NCBI RefSeq assembly: GCF_003060885.1 | Contig: NZ_QAIG01000012.1 | Coordinates: 307,885-371,884 of the forward strand | Length of the DNA stretch: 64,000 nt | From: Pseudomonas sp. HMWF032 | GTDB taxonomy: Bacteria; Pseudomonadota; Gammaproteobacteria; Pseudomonadales; Pseudomonadaceae | Reading direction: 5' to 3' | Shown: one piece after another, positions 26,709-36,954 of the stretch | Layout of the letters: each line of letters opens with the position of its first letter | Numbering within the stretch: position 1 is the stretch's first letter | Position numbers and translations under genes: made by a program | The notes under the pieces: generated by a model | What the model was told of the DNA's origin: nothing | What the model saw: the letters and a program-made list of their open reading frames with translations, nothing else | Databases searched by the model: none

Positions 26709-27872
26709 TCAGTTTGTAGGCAGGTTACTCAACAGCAGGCGCTGCACATTACCTCCCATGATGGCTGTAATGTCCGCCCGACTGAACCCAGCCTTGAGCA
26801 GGCCTTCGGTTAGTTGCGGCAGGCCGGTAACATCAAATGGTGCATGAATGGTGCCGTTGAAGTCTGAACCCAGCGCTACGTGCTCCACACCGATCAAGCT
26901 GGCGGTATAGCGAATGGCGTTGACGATGGCCTCGACCGAGGTGGCGCATACCGCAGCATCCCAGTAACCGATCCCGATGACGCCGCCAGTGGCCGCGATG
27001 GCTCTCAGATGCTTGTCGCTGAGGTTGCGCGGGCCTTTGCAGGTACCTTCGACACCGGTGTGGGAAACCAGAACCGGGCGTGTGGTGATGGCCAGTACAT
27101 CATCGATCAGCGGGCGCGAGGCGTGAGCCAGATCGATCAGCATGGCTTTTTCTTCCAGGCGCTTGATCACGTGTCTACCTAGCGGAGTCAGGCCGCCTTT
27201 CTCAAGGCCGTGTGCTGAGCCACCGATTTCGTTATCGAAGAAGTGGGTCAGGCCCGTGATGCGAAAGCCTGCCTCATAGAGCGCGTCGACGTTTTCCAGT
27301 TTGCCTTCGATCGGTTGCAGGCCTTCGGTGGCGAGAACTGCCGCGACACGCTGCGGGTCTTTCTGCCAGGCGCTGACAAAGCTGGCGAGGTCGCTTTGGG
27401 TTTTGATCAGTACCAGGCGGCCGTTACTGTTGATGCTGGCGTCATTGAGCTTGTGCGCCTGATAGAGCGCACGCTGTAGCAGACTGCTCCAGGTTTCTTT
27501 GGGCCAGCGCTGGGCCATCGCCAACATCGTGATGTTGTCGGTGTCGCCGCTGTTACGTTCGTAGTTGATGCCACGCGGCGTTTTGGTCACGGTGGAGAAC
27601 ACCTGCAGGCCGACGCGACCTTCGAGCATGCGTGGCAGGTCGGAGTGGCCAAAATCGTAGCGCTTGAGCACGTCGCGCTCCCACAGCAGCACGTCGTCAT
27701 GCAGGTCGGCGATAAACAGCTGTTGATGCAACTGGTTGGCCGACTCGCTGGCGGGATAGGGCGCGGGGGATTCGACGCTGTTCATCTTGCGGTCAAGCAA
27801 GGAGGGGAGGGCGAACACGCTGCCTGCAGCGATCAACAGGATTATCAGTAAGGTGATCAGCATTTTGCGCAT
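26709..27872 (-). CDS. Membrane-anchored dipeptidase, peptidase family M19
   Basis: About 387 residues from the ATG at 27872. An N-terminal hydrophobic segment (MLITLLIILLIAAGSVFALP) is a signal or anchor, placing the enzyme in the periplasm. Zinc ligands of renal-dipeptidase-like enzymes are visible: HxD in FIADLHDDVLL, Glu in VLATEGLQPI, His in IDLAHASR and VLVSHTGVEG, and the GSDFNG motif near the C-terminus. It should hydrolyse dipeptides, including D-residue peptides, from wall turnover or nutrition. The start is not firmly fixed; a second Met lies three codons in. Confidence 0.9.
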   Translation of the reverse strand: MRKMLITLLIILLIAAGSVFALPSLLDRKMNSVESPAPYPASESANQLHQQLFIADLHDDVLLWERDVLKRYDFGHSDLPRMLEGRVGLQVFSTVTKTPRGINYERNSGDTDNITMLAMAQRWPKETWSSLLQRALYQAHKLNDASINSNGRLVLIKTQSDLASFVSAWQKDPQRVAAVLATEGLQPIEGKLENVDALYEAGFRITGLTHFFDNEIGGSAHGLEKGGLTPLGRHVIKRLEEKAMLIDLAHASRPLIDDVLAITTRPVLVSHTGVEGTCKGPRNLSDKHLRAIAATGGVIGIGYWDAAVCATSVEAIVNAIRYTASLIGVEHVALGSDFNGTIHAPFDVTGLPQLTEGLLKAGFSRADITAIMGGNVQRLLLSNLPTN

Positions 27873-27980
27873 AGAAGGTGATCCGGGCGTTGTTGTTATG
27901 CGCAGCACTTTAGGGGGTGGTTCTGCGTCGTCGCAAGCCGTGATTCGGCGGCGCGTGCTGTTGGGTGGAGCGCGTACCAG

Positions 27981-28919
27981 CTAATAGCACAGGCAATTGC
28001 GCCCTTGTTGCTTGGCTCGATACAAGGCGCAATCGGCGCGGGCGATCAGGCCTTGCAGGCTGTCTTTGGGCTGCATCTGGGCCAGTCCGATTGACATGGT
28101 TACACCAGGCAGGACGCCAATGGGGGAGTGGAAGGAGTTGACATGGCGCAGCCCTTGGCACAGACGCTCACCGATTGTGCGGGCTTCGTCGATGGCAATT
28201 TCCGGGAGCAGAATGACAAATTCTTCACCGCCATAACGGGTCAGGCTGTCTTTGGGGCGCAGCTGGCTGCGTAATGTATGAGCCACCAGGCACAGTGCGT
28301 AGTCGCCAGCAAGATGGCCGTGTTGATCGTTGTAGGCTTTGAAGTGGTCGACGTCGAGCATCAGCATGCACAACGGTTTTTCATTGAAAGCGCTGCGGGT
28401 ACTTTCGCGTTCGAAGATATGCTCCAGCCAGCGCCGGTTATAGGCGCCGGTCAGCGCATCGATGTTGGCGGTCTGTTCGCTGTCGAGGATGAGCCGGTTG
28501 CCCTTGCGTACGCGGTCGCAGAGCAGTTCAAGCAAGTTTTGCATCAGCTCAGGCGATTGCCGGAATAGGTTGAACAAGGATTCACGGTGCAGGCGGAGCA
28601 CACAGGAGGATTCAGTGGCAACGACATAGGCGGATGGATGTTCATTGTCGATGAAGCTGATTTCGCCAGCACAGTCGCCGACTTTCAGGGTGCTGACAGC
28701 TTGGCTGTCGAGGGAGCCAAGGTAGACCTTGAGTTGCCCTTTGAGCAGAACATAGAGGTACTGATTGCGGTTAAACGGTGAGAGGAGGATTTCACCGGCA
28801 TCCAGATCGCAGGCGCGAAATGCCTTAAGCAGCTGGTTGATACTGCTGGCGGCGACATTATTGAACAGTCGCATATGACGAAGTTGCTGCAGGTCAGCCT
28901 GCCACTTGGCATTTTTCAT
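27981..28919 (-). CDS. Diguanylate cyclase with N-terminal cyclic-nucleotide-binding-like domain
   Basis: About 312 residues. Residues ~15-135 form a cNMP-binding fold (LFNNVAASSINQLLKAF, GQLKVYLGSLDSQAVSTLKVGDCAGEISFIDNEHPSAYVVA), the sensor part. The GGDEF domain follows, with active site RYGGEEFVIL and an inhibitory I-site RPKD five residues ahead of GGEEF, so product feedback by c-di-GMP is expected. The arrangement resembles P. aeruginosa PA2771 (Dcsbis) from memory. The start at 28919 is chosen by that comparison; the frame is open to 28991 and no ribosome site clearly decides. Confidence 0.88.
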   Translation of the reverse strand: MKNAKWQADLQQLRHMRLFNNVAASSINQLLKAFRACDLDAGEILLSPFNRNQYLYVLLKGQLKVYLGSLDSQAVSTLKVGDCAGEISFIDNEHPSAYVVATESSCVLRLHRESLFNLFRQSPELMQNLLELLCDRVRKGNRLILDSEQTANIDALTGAYNRRWLEHIFERESTRSAFNEKPLCMLMLDVDHFKAYNDQHGHLAGDYALCLVAHTLRSQLRPKDSLTRYGGEEFVILLPEIAIDEARTIGERLCQGLRHVNSFHSPIGVLPGVTMSIGLAQMQPKDSLQGLIARADCALYRAKQQGRNCLCY

Positions 28920-29111
28920 TGCGCGTGCAGCTGTGGCCGAATTGTCGAACCGATGGGCATCGCTAATGCTCCCTACAAGAAGGGCGAACACCAGCTCTGA
29001 CCATATTCCGCTGTTTGAGGGCTGACAATCCTTACAGTGGGTGGCGCGACCAATGGTCTACAAAATGAATGGTTGTTCACAAAACTGGCGCGTTCCTTGC
29101 GCCATTCGCTG

Positions 29112-31013
29112 CTAGCGGGTGTGGTGCAGTTCGATGGCGACGGAAAAGCCAGCCAGGCGTTGGGTAACGGCCTCGGCCAGCGCAGCCTGATCTGTGGGCA
29201 GGTAGATGTGGGCGACCTGGCCGCGCTTGTCGTCGCTCAGCACCTCCACGCGCAGGTGTGCATCCAGCTCTGTCAGTGCAGCTTGATAGACGCGCGTAAT
29301 AGCATCAAAGCGCAGCGCCGGTTTGAAGGTTTTACCCACGGCGGTCAGCGGGATGGCGTCGATGACCCAGGCATCCTTGGGTATCGCTGCGCGCTCGGGT
29401 ATGTGCTCGGCCGCATGGGTCAGCAGTTCGGCTTCGCTGACCTGTATGCCGGGCTTGAGTTGCACGTATACCACTGGCAGCTCGCCGGCTTTCTCATCGG
29501 GTTTGCCGACCGCAGCGGCGAGCGCCACGGCGGGGTGCTTGTGCAGCGCGTCCTCGATCATCTGTGGGTCGATATTGTGGCCACCACGGATGATCAGGTC
29601 CTTACTGCGCCCGGTCAGCCAGATATAGCCGTCGGCATCCACGCGGCCGAGGTCGCCGGTGTTGAACCAGTCGCCATCGACCCAGATGCCGGCATTCTTG
29701 CTGGCCTGCAGGTAGCCCTTGAATACCGTGGCACCGCGGATGCACAGGTTGCCGATTTCATTGTTTGCCGCATCCCTTAAGTAGTTGCCCTGTTCGTCGA
29801 GCACCTTAATGCTCACCTCACAATAGGGCATTGGCAGGCCGATGGAGCCAGGGCGGCGTTCGCCAGCGGGTGGGTTGGCGCAGCTGCCGCAGGTGCCTTC
29901 CGTGAGGCCGTAGCCTTCGATCAGGGTCAGTCCGGTTTTACTTTCGAACTGGCGGATCAGCTCCACTGGCATCGGTGCCGCGCCGCACAGGGCGTATTTC
30001 AGCGAGCTGAGGTCATGGCCTTCGCTCGGCACCTGCAGCAGGCCGGCGTAGATGGTCGGCACGCCGCTGAAGAAGCTGACCTTGTAGCGCTCGATGATTT
30101 TCCAGAAGTTGCTGATCAGTGCTGTGTTGCGGTAACCCTGCGGGGTGGCCAGGAGGATTTCGGCACCGCCGATAAAAGCGGTGAGGCCGGTCACGATCAC
30201 GCCGTTGACGTGGAACAGGGGCAGGCCGCAGAGGGTGACATCGCCGGGCTCGAAGCGGGTGACCAGGTTCATGCTGTAGGCCATCGCCACTTCGTTGCCA
30301 TGGCTGTGCGGCGCGAGTTTCGGCGTGCCGGTGGTGCCGCCGGTGTGGAAGTAGCTGGCAATGTCGTCGGGTGCGATGACGCGGCCGCTTTCCAGGTGAT
30401 CATCCGGGCAGCTGGCGATCAGCGCATCGAAATCCAGTACGCCGGCAGGCAAGGCTCCGCGCTGGGCCTTGAGGCCACTGCGCTGCGGTTCTGGCAGCAG
30501 ATTGGCCATGTCGACGCAGATAATCGCCTTGAGGTTTGGCAGCTGATCGCGCAGGCCTTCGACCTTGGCCCACAGGTCGGTGCCGGGGAAGGGCGCGAGG
30601 GTGACCAGCAGTTCGGAGTCGGATGCCTGAATAAGCTCGGCGATATGTTCTGGGTCGAGCAGTGGGTTGATTGCGTTGACGATCCCGGCGGCTTCGCCAC
30701 CCCAGATGGTGAAGTGGGTGTGCGGCAGGTTGGGCAGCAGGAACGACACCGCCTTACCTGGACGCAGGCCCAGGCGGTAAAAGGCGTTGGCGGTCTGGGT
30801 GATCTTGCCCAGCAGTTGGCGGTAGCTCAGGCGATATGCCGGCTCGTCCACGTTGCCCTGCAGGATGAAGGACAATGCCGGCGCGTCACCCAGTTGCGCT
30901 GCACTGCGACGGATCAGCTCATAGGTACTGGTAGGCAGGTCGCGCTCTGCCAGCGGAGTTTGCTCGATCAGTTGGATATCGTGCTGGGTCTTGATTTCAG
31001 GGGTGACAGGCAT
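29112..31013 (-). CDS. Acyl-CoA synthetase (AMP-binding, ANL family)
   Basis: 633 residues. The AMP-binding P-loop YFHTGGTTGTPKLAPHSHGN (about 225-245), the adenine motif EGYGLTEGTC, the NTGDLGRVDADGYIWLTGRSKDLIIRGGHNI hinge, and the catalytic Lys in TAVGKTFKPALRF are all present. It should activate a carboxylic acid, probably a medium or long-chain fatty acid, to the CoA thioester. An extra C-terminal stretch of about 40 residues follows the last motif. Starts 18 bases after the downstream carboxylesterase gene ends, so the pair may be one transcript. Confidence 0.88.
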   Translation of the reverse strand: MPVTPEIKTQHDIQLIEQTPLAERDLPTSTYELIRRSAAQLGDAPALSFILQGNVDEPAYRLSYRQLLGKITQTANAFYRLGLRPGKAVSFLLPNLPHTHFTIWGGEAAGIVNAINPLLDPEHIAELIQASDSELLVTLAPFPGTDLWAKVEGLRDQLPNLKAIICVDMANLLPEPQRSGLKAQRGALPAGVLDFDALIASCPDDHLESGRVIAPDDIASYFHTGGTTGTPKLAPHSHGNEVAMAYSMNLVTRFEPGDVTLCGLPLFHVNGVIVTGLTAFIGGAEILLATPQGYRNTALISNFWKIIERYKVSFFSGVPTIYAGLLQVPSEGHDLSSLKYALCGAAPMPVELIRQFESKTGLTLIEGYGLTEGTCGSCANPPAGERRPGSIGLPMPYCEVSIKVLDEQGNYLRDAANNEIGNLCIRGATVFKGYLQASKNAGIWVDGDWFNTGDLGRVDADGYIWLTGRSKDLIIRGGHNIDPQMIEDALHKHPAVALAAAVGKPDEKAGELPVVYVQLKPGIQVSEAELLTHAAEHIPERAAIPKDAWVIDAIPLTAVGKTFKPALRFDAITRVYQAALTELDAHLRVEVLSDDKRGQVAHIYLPTDQAALAEAVTQRLAGFSVAIELHHTR

Positions 31014-31031
31014 ATTTTCACTCGCAGGCAG

Positions 31032-31843
<812 letters not shown>

Positions 31844-32171
31844 ATGCACCTCAGGGGCTGATGACGTTGTCCGCCGGTGGTAACACTGCCACCTGATCGG
31901 ACGCGCAGCAGACTGAAACGCCTTGTACCAGGCTTTTCAACCGGTTCGCCAGGTGCTGCATGCTGTGCGACAAGTCACTTGCTATCTGTCTCTGGCCCAT
32001 TCAAATAATGGGCGGGTACGAGTTTATGGCCGCTGGAGCAATCGGCAACTAGACTCGACCAAGGTCTGAATCCCGGCTGATTGTGTTGCTGCCGACACAG
32101 TCAACGCGCCCCATAAGGGTACGGTGCTAGGGCCGAGACTCCAAACACAACAAAAGCAACTGGAGGTTTTA

Positions 32172-33200
32172 ATGAAGATGGTGAAATCCACACTGGCAGT
32201 ACTGACCACCGCCGCTGTTCTCGGTGTCAGCAGTTTTGCTCAAGCAGGCGCTACGCTGGACGCAATCCAGAAGAAAGGTTTTGTTCAGTGCGGTATCAGC
32301 GATGGTCTGCCTGGCTTCTCCTATGCCGATGAGAAGGGTAACTACCTGGGTCTCGACGTTGATGTATGCCGTGCCGTTGCTGCTGCAGTATTCGGTGACG
32401 CGACCAAGGTCAAATACAGCCCGCTGACCGCCAAGGAGCGCTTCACTGCGCTGCAATCCGGTGAAGTCGACATCCTCTCGCGTAATACCACCTGGACCAG
32501 CTCGCGTGATTCGGGCCTGGGTCTGAACTTTGCCGGCGTCAACTACTACGACGGTCAAGGCTTCCTGGTTAACAAGAAGCTCGGCGTTTCCAGTGCTAAA
32601 GAACTCGATGGCGCAACTGTCTGCATCCAGGCAGGTACTACCACCGAGCTGAACCTCTCCGACTACTTCCGCGCCAACGGCCTGAAGTACACCCCGATCA
32701 CCTACGATACCTCCGATGAGAGCGCCAAGTCGGTTGAAGCAGGCCGTTGCGACGTGCTGACGTCCGACCAGTCGCAGCTGTATGCACAGCGTATCAAGCT
32801 GGCTGATCCGGACTCCTACGTGGTACTGCCGGAAGTGATCTCGAAAGAGCCGCTGGGTCCGGTCGTACGCCAGGGTGACGAAGAGTGGTTCGACATCGTG
32901 CGCTGGTCGCTCTACGCCATGATTAACGCTGAAGAGCTGGGTGTGACTTCGGCCAATGTTGAAGAACAAGCCAAATCCACCAAGAACCCCGACGTAGCAC
33001 GTCTGCTCGGCGCTGAAGGTGAATTCGGCAAAGATCTGAAACTGCCGAAAGACTGGGCCGTAAAGATCGTCAAGCAAGTGGGTAACTACGGCGAAAGCTT
33101 CGAGCGCAACGTCGGTACCGGCAGCGAGCTGAAGATCGAACGTGGCCTCAACGCCCTGTGGAACAAGGGTGGTCTGCAGTACGCACCGCCGGTGCGCTGA
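32172..33200 (+). CDS. aapJ: General L-amino acid ABC transporter, periplasmic binding protein
   Basis: 342 residues. The ATG at 32172 follows CTGGAGG and starts a clean signal peptide ending FAQAGA. The mature protein is a type II periplasmic binding protein of the AapJ/BztA class: LDAIQKKGFVQCGISDGLPGFSYAD, YSPLTAKERFTALQSGEVDILSRNTTWT, and GATVCIQAGTTTELNLSDYF. It captures a broad range of L-amino acids. First gene of aapJQMP and separated from aapQ by a strong hairpin, which fits the usual excess of binding protein over membrane parts. Confidence 0.95.
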   Translation: MKMVKSTLAVLTTAAVLGVSSFAQAGATLDAIQKKGFVQCGISDGLPGFSYADEKGNYLGLDVDVCRAVAAAVFGDATKVKYSPLTAKERFTALQSGEVDILSRNTTWTSSRDSGLGLNFAGVNYYDGQGFLVNKKLGVSSAKELDGATVCIQAGTTTELNLSDYFRANGLKYTPITYDTSDESAKSVEAGRCDVLTSDQSQLYAQRIKLADPDSYVVLPEVISKEPLGPVVRQGDEEWFDIVRWSLYAMINAEELGVTSANVEEQAKSTKNPDVARLLGAEGEFGKDLKLPKDWAVKIVKQVGNYGESFERNVGTGSELKIERGLNALWNKGGLQYAPPVR

Positions 33201-33253
33201 CCGTCCGCTGCCAGCCACTCGTCCTGTGTGGCTGGCATTGTTCTGATTGATGT

Positions 33254-33288
33254 GAACCTCATGCCCGCTAATGCGGGCATGAGGGTTC
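33254..33288 (+). promoter_or_regulatory. Intercistronic hairpin between aapJ and aapQ
   Basis: GAACCTCATGCCCGC faces GCGGGCATGAGGGTTC across a 4-base loop, a very stable stem without a T-run. It probably acts as an RNA-stabilising or partial-attenuation structure lowering aapQMP expression relative to aapJ. Confidence 0.75.
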
Positions 33289-33301
33289 TAAGAGGGCTCC
33301 T

Positions 33302-34486
33302 ATGCAAACCACTGCAAATGTCCCGCGCCCAGGTGGATCGGTTTGGACCGACCCCAAGGCGCGTGCCTGGCTATTTCAAATTCTTGCCGTTATCGCCGTT
33401 GTGGCGCTCGGCTGGTTCCTGTTTGACAACACCCAGACCAACCTGGAAAAACGCGGCATCACGTCCGGCTTTTCCTTTCTCAACAACAGCGCCGGTTTCG
33501 GCATTGCCCAGCACCTGATCGACTACAACGAAAGCAACTCTTACGGGCGTGTTTTCGTGGTGGGTTTGCTCAACACCCTGCTGGTGTCGGTGATTGGTAT
33601 TGTCCTGGCGACGCTGTTGGGGTTTCTGCTCGGAGTGGCGCGTCTGTCGCCCAATTGGCTGGTCAGCAAGCTGGCCACCGTGTACATCGAAACCTTCCGT
33701 AATATCCCGCCACTGCTGCAAATCTTCTTCTGGTACTTCGCGGTGATGCTCGCCTTGCCGGGACCACGGCAGAGCCTGGGCGTGGGTGAAACGTTCTTCC
33801 TCAACAGCCGTGGCCTGTATATGCCGGCCCCTAGCCCGACCGACAGCTTTGCGCTGTTTGCTGGCGCGGTGATCGTGGCGATCATCGGCGTGGTGCTGTT
33901 GTCGCGCTGGTCGAAAGCGCGCTTCGAGGCCACCGGCCAGTTGTTCCCGGTATCGCTGGGGGCGATTCCGCTGCTGATCGGCCTGCCAGGTCTGGCGATT
34001 TTGCTGGGCGGCAACCCGCTGCAATGGAGTGTGCCGGAATTGACCGGTTTCAACTTCAAAGGCGGCTGGGTGCTGATCCCTGAGCTGATGGCATTGACCC
34101 TGGCGTTGACCATTTACACTGCCGCCTTTATCGCCGAGAACGTACGCTCCGGGATCATGGCCGTCAGTCACGGGCAGACCGAGGCGGCGCGCTCTCTGGG
34201 CCTGCCTGCCGGCAAGACGCTGCGTCTGGTGATCATTCCGCAGGCGCTGCGGGTCATCATTCCGCCGCTGACCAGCCAATACCTCAATCTGGCAAAAAAC
34301 TCTTCGCTGGCGGCCGGTATCGGTTATCCGGACATGGTGTCGCTGTTTGCCGGCACGGTGCTCAATCAGACCGGTCAGGCCATTGAGGTGATTGCCATCA
34401 CCATGAGTGTGTACCTGGCGATCAGTATCAGCATTTCCATGCTGATGAACTGGTACAACAAGCGCATTGCGCTGATCGAGCGGTAA
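33302..34486 (+). CDS. aapQ: General L-amino acid ABC transporter permease
   Basis: 394 residues with about eight membrane helices, longer than typical HisQM permeases because of an extra N-terminal part, as in AapQ/BztB. The ABC-2 type EAA loop is visible as SHGQTEAARSLGLPAGKTLRLVIIPQALRVIIPPLTSQYL. It pairs with AapM to form the membrane channel. Confidence 0.94.
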   Translation: MQTTANVPRPGGSVWTDPKARAWLFQILAVIAVVALGWFLFDNTQTNLEKRGITSGFSFLNNSAGFGIAQHLIDYNESNSYGRVFVVGLLNTLLVSVIGIVLATLLGFLLGVARLSPNWLVSKLATVYIETFRNIPPLLQIFFWYFAVMLALPGPRQSLGVGETFFLNSRGLYMPAPSPTDSFALFAGAVIVAIIGVVLLSRWSKARFEATGQLFPVSLGAIPLLIGLPGLAILLGGNPLQWSVPELTGFNFKGGWVLIPELMALTLALTIYTAAFIAENVRSGIMAVSHGQTEAARSLGLPAGKTLRLVIIPQALRVIIPPLTSQYLNLAKNSSLAAGIGYPDMVSLFAGTVLNQTGQAIEVIAITMSVYLAISISISMLMNWYNKRIALIER

Positions 34487-34495
34487 GGGGCAGCC

Positions 34496-35593
34496 ATGCA
34501 AACTCATACATTCAAACCTGATCTCCCGCCACCCGCGCTCAGCGTCGGGGTGGTCGGCTGGCTGCGTGCCAACCTGTTCTCCAGCTGGTTCAACACGCTG
34601 CTGACGTTGTTCGCGGTCTATCTGGTCTGGCTGATGCTGCCGCCGCTGATTCAGTGGGCGTTTATCAACGCTGACTGGACGGGCACTACCCGTGCCGATT
34701 GCACCAGCGGTGGGGCCTGTTGGGTCTTTGTGCAGCAACGCTTTGGCCAGTTCATGTACGGTTTCTACCCCAGCGAGCTGCGCTGGCGAGTAGACACCAC
34801 GCTGTGGCTGGCGATCATCGGTGCTGCACCGCTGTTCGTGCCGCTTATGCCACGTAAGGCGCTGTACGGCCTGGGCTTCCTGGTGGTTTATCCGCTGTTG
34901 GCCTTCTGGTTGCTGCACGGTGGTTTCTTCGGTATGTCGACCGTGTCGACCAGCCAGTGGGGCGGCCTGATGCTGACCCTGGTGATCGCTGCTGTGGGTA
35001 TTGCCGGGGCTTTGCCGCTGGGCATTCTGCTGGCGCTGGGGCGGCGTTCGGACATGCCGGCAATCCGCGTGATCTGCGTGACCTTCATCGAGTTCTGGCG
35101 TGGCGTGCCGTTGATCACCGTGCTGTTCATGTCCTCGGTGATGCTGCCGCTGTTCCTGCCGGAGGGCCTGTCCTTTGACAAGCTGATGCGTGCGCTGATC
35201 GGGGTGATCCTGTTCCAGTCGGCCTATATCGCCGAAGTGGTACGCGGTGGCCTGCAGGCCATTCCCAAGGGCCAGTATGAAGCCGCTGCGGCCATGGGCC
35301 TGGGCTACTGGCGGATGATGGGCCTGGTGATTCTGCCGCAAGCCCTGAAACTGGTGATCCCTGGCATCGTCAACACCTTTATTGCGCTGTTCAAGGACAC
35401 CAGCCTGGTGATCATCATCGGCCTGTTCGACCTGCTTAACAGCATCAAGCAAGCCACCACCGATCCGGCTTGGCTGGGCATGGCCACTGAAGGCTATGTG
35501 TTTGCCGCGCTGATTTTCTGGATTTTCTGTTTTGGTATGTCCCGCTACTCCCAGCATCTGGAGCGCAAGCTGGACACCGGCCACAAGCGTTAG
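34496..35593 (+). CDS. aapM: General L-amino acid ABC transporter permease
   Basis: 365 residues, several membrane helices. The EAA loop is IPKGQYEAAAAMGLGYWRMMGLVILPQALKLVIPGIV and the first half carries the AapM/BztC-type extension. Starts 9 bases after aapQ. Confidence 0.94.
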   Translation: MQTHTFKPDLPPPALSVGVVGWLRANLFSSWFNTLLTLFAVYLVWLMLPPLIQWAFINADWTGTTRADCTSGGACWVFVQQRFGQFMYGFYPSELRWRVDTTLWLAIIGAAPLFVPLMPRKALYGLGFLVVYPLLAFWLLHGGFFGMSTVSTSQWGGLMLTLVIAAVGIAGALPLGILLALGRRSDMPAIRVICVTFIEFWRGVPLITVLFMSSVMLPLFLPEGLSFDKLMRALIGVILFQSAYIAEVVRGGLQAIPKGQYEAAAAMGLGYWRMMGLVILPQALKLVIPGIVNTFIALFKDTSLVIIIGLFDLLNSIKQATTDPAWLGMATEGYVFAALIFWIFCFGMSRYSQHLERKLDTGHKR

Positions 35594-35602
35594 GAGTGAG
35601 TT

Positions 35603-36364
35603 ATGAGTGAAGCCAACAAGCAACCCAGCGCCGAGCCGATGATCTTGCTGCAGGGCGTGAACAAGTGGTACGGGCAGTTCCATGTGCTCAAGGACATCAA
35701 CCTGAGCGTGCAGCCGGGTGAGCGGATCGTGTTGTGCGGGCCATCAGGCTCGGGCAAATCGACCACCATCCGTTGCATCAATCGTCTGGAAGAACATCAG
35801 CAGGGGCGCATCGTGGTCGATGGCACTGAGCTGACCCAAGACCTCAAGCACATTGAAGCGGTGCGCCGCGAGGTTGGCATGGTGTTCCAACACTTCAACC
35901 TGTTTCCACATCTGACTGTGCTGCAGAACTGCACCCTGGCGCCCATGTGGGTGCGCAAGATGCCTAAGCGTCAGGCAGAAGAGATTGCCATGCACTTTCT
36001 TGAGCGAGTGCGCATTCCGGAGCAGGCCCATAAGTACCCAGGGCAACTCTCTGGCGGTCAGCAGCAGCGTGTGGCGATTGCCCGTGCGCTGTGCATGAAA
36101 CCCAAAATCATGCTGTTTGACGAGCCGACCTCGGCCCTCGATCCGGAAATGGTCAAGGAAGTGCTGGATACCATGATCGGCCTGGCCGAAGACGGTATGA
36201 CCATGCTCTGCGTAACCCACGAAATGGGCTTCGCCCGGACGGTGGCGAACCGGGTGATCTTTATGGACAAGGGTGAGATCGTGGAGCAGAACGAGCCCAA
36301 CGCCTTCTTCACCAATCCGCAGAACGAGCGCACCAAGCTGTTCCTCAGCCAGATCATTCACTGA
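35603..36364 (+). CDS. aapP: General L-amino acid ABC transporter ATPase
   Basis: 253 residues. Walker [11 protein letters not shown]-loop [11 protein letters not shown], signature LSGGQQQR, Walker [15 protein letters not shown] and switch His in CVTHEMGFA are intact. It closes the aap operon, 9 bases after aapM and followed by a terminator. Confidence 0.95.
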   Translation: MSEANKQPSAEPMILLQGVNKWYGQFHVLKDINLSVQPGERIVLCGPSGSGKSTTIRCINRLEEHQQGRIVVDGTELTQDLKHIEAVRREVGMVFQHFNLFPHLTVLQNCTLAPMWVRKMPKRQAEEIAMHFLERVRIPEQAHKYPGQLSGGQQQRVAIARALCMKPKIMLFDEPTSALDPEMVKEVLDTMIGLAEDGMTMLCVTHEMGFARTVANRVIFMDKGEIVEQNEPNAFFTNPQNERTKLFLSQIIH

Positions 36365-36380
36365 GTTTCAGCCGCAATAC

Positions 36381-36408
36381 AAAGGGAGCCTTAGGGCTCC
36401 CTTTTTCT
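36381..36408 (+). terminator. Terminator of the aapJQMP operon
   Basis: Stem AAAGGGAGCC / GGCTCCCTTT with a 4-base loop and T-run, 16 bases after aapP. Confidence 0.92.
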
Positions 36409-36429
36409 TTGCGTAAAGTTTGTGCGCTT

Positions 36430-36550
36430 AGAGTCTGTTTCAGCGCTTGCGAGCTGGAACCAAACACGGCGCTACGTAGGTAAAAGTCTTTAGCTGTTAC
36501 TGCGTTGCAAGGCCGTTTGGCCAGCGCGCAGCAGATCCAAGACGGGCTCT
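36430..36550. repeat. MITE-like palindromic element, copy 2 (diverged)
   Basis: A 121-base unit with AGAGTCTGTTT at one end and the partly matching AAGACGGGCTCT at the other. It shares CTTGCGAGCTGGAAC and GCGCAGCAGATC blocks with the reverse complement of 12811-12951 in the same order. Its outer base completes the TAA stop of the HslJ-like gene at 36550, the same relationship as copy 1 to shaG. Confidence 0.62.
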
Positions 36551-36954
36551 TATTTGCTTTGCGGCCATAGGCGTAATGGCTTGCCTTCGGCGGGCCACAG
36601 CTGCAGTTGCTCGGTGGCGGAGAAGTCCCAGCGCTCTACCTTGCTCAGGCTGTCGAGAAAGCGCGCTTCCTGCTCCATCAGCGCCGGTGCGCACAGCTTG
36701 CGGGTGCTGCCGGCGGCGCTGAAGCTGAGCTTGTCGCCCTCCAGGGTGTAGCCGGCAAACCAGTGGTTGCAGCCGGCGTTGCCATAGGCGCGGCCGTCGT
36801 CACCAAGGGTGATAGTCAGATGACTGCGGTCGATCAGTGGACGTTCGCCGATCCATTCCACCTGGTAGCTGTGCTCGGTTTCCAGCTGCGGTGCGGATGT
36901 GGCGCAGCCCACGAGACCGGCAGCCAGCAGGCTGATAGTCAGTACGCGTTTCAT
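36550..36954 (-). CDS. META-domain (HslJ-like) lipoprotein
   Basis: 134 residues. The ATG at 36954 is used because it begins a lipoprotein signal (MKRVLTISLLAAGLVGC, Cys 17 acylated); the frame further upstream lies in the previous gene. A META domain follows with GNAGCNHWFAGYTLEGDKL, STRKLC and LDSLSKVERWDFS, two cysteines likely bonded. META/HslJ proteins are envelope stress or novobiocin-tolerance associated, with no known chemistry. It overlaps its upstream neighbour by 4 bases. Confidence 0.85.
   Translation of the reverse strand: MKRVLTISLLAAGLVGCATSAPQLETEHSYQVEWIGERPLIDRSHLTITLGDDGRAYGNAGCNHWFAGYTLEGDKLSFSAAGSTRKLCAPALMEQEARFLDSLSKVERWDFSATEQLQLWPAEGKPLRLWPQSK

Noticed and set aside
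31995-32013. Terminator in the aapJ leader
   Set aside because: Seven-base stem GCCCATT/AATGGGC without a T-run; kept only as a possible leader hairpin.
33371-35683. 770-residue open frame on the minus strand antisense to aapQ-aapM
   Set aside because: Gln/His/Arg-rich product typical of antisense reading in GC-rich genes; the plus strand carries two complete permeases.
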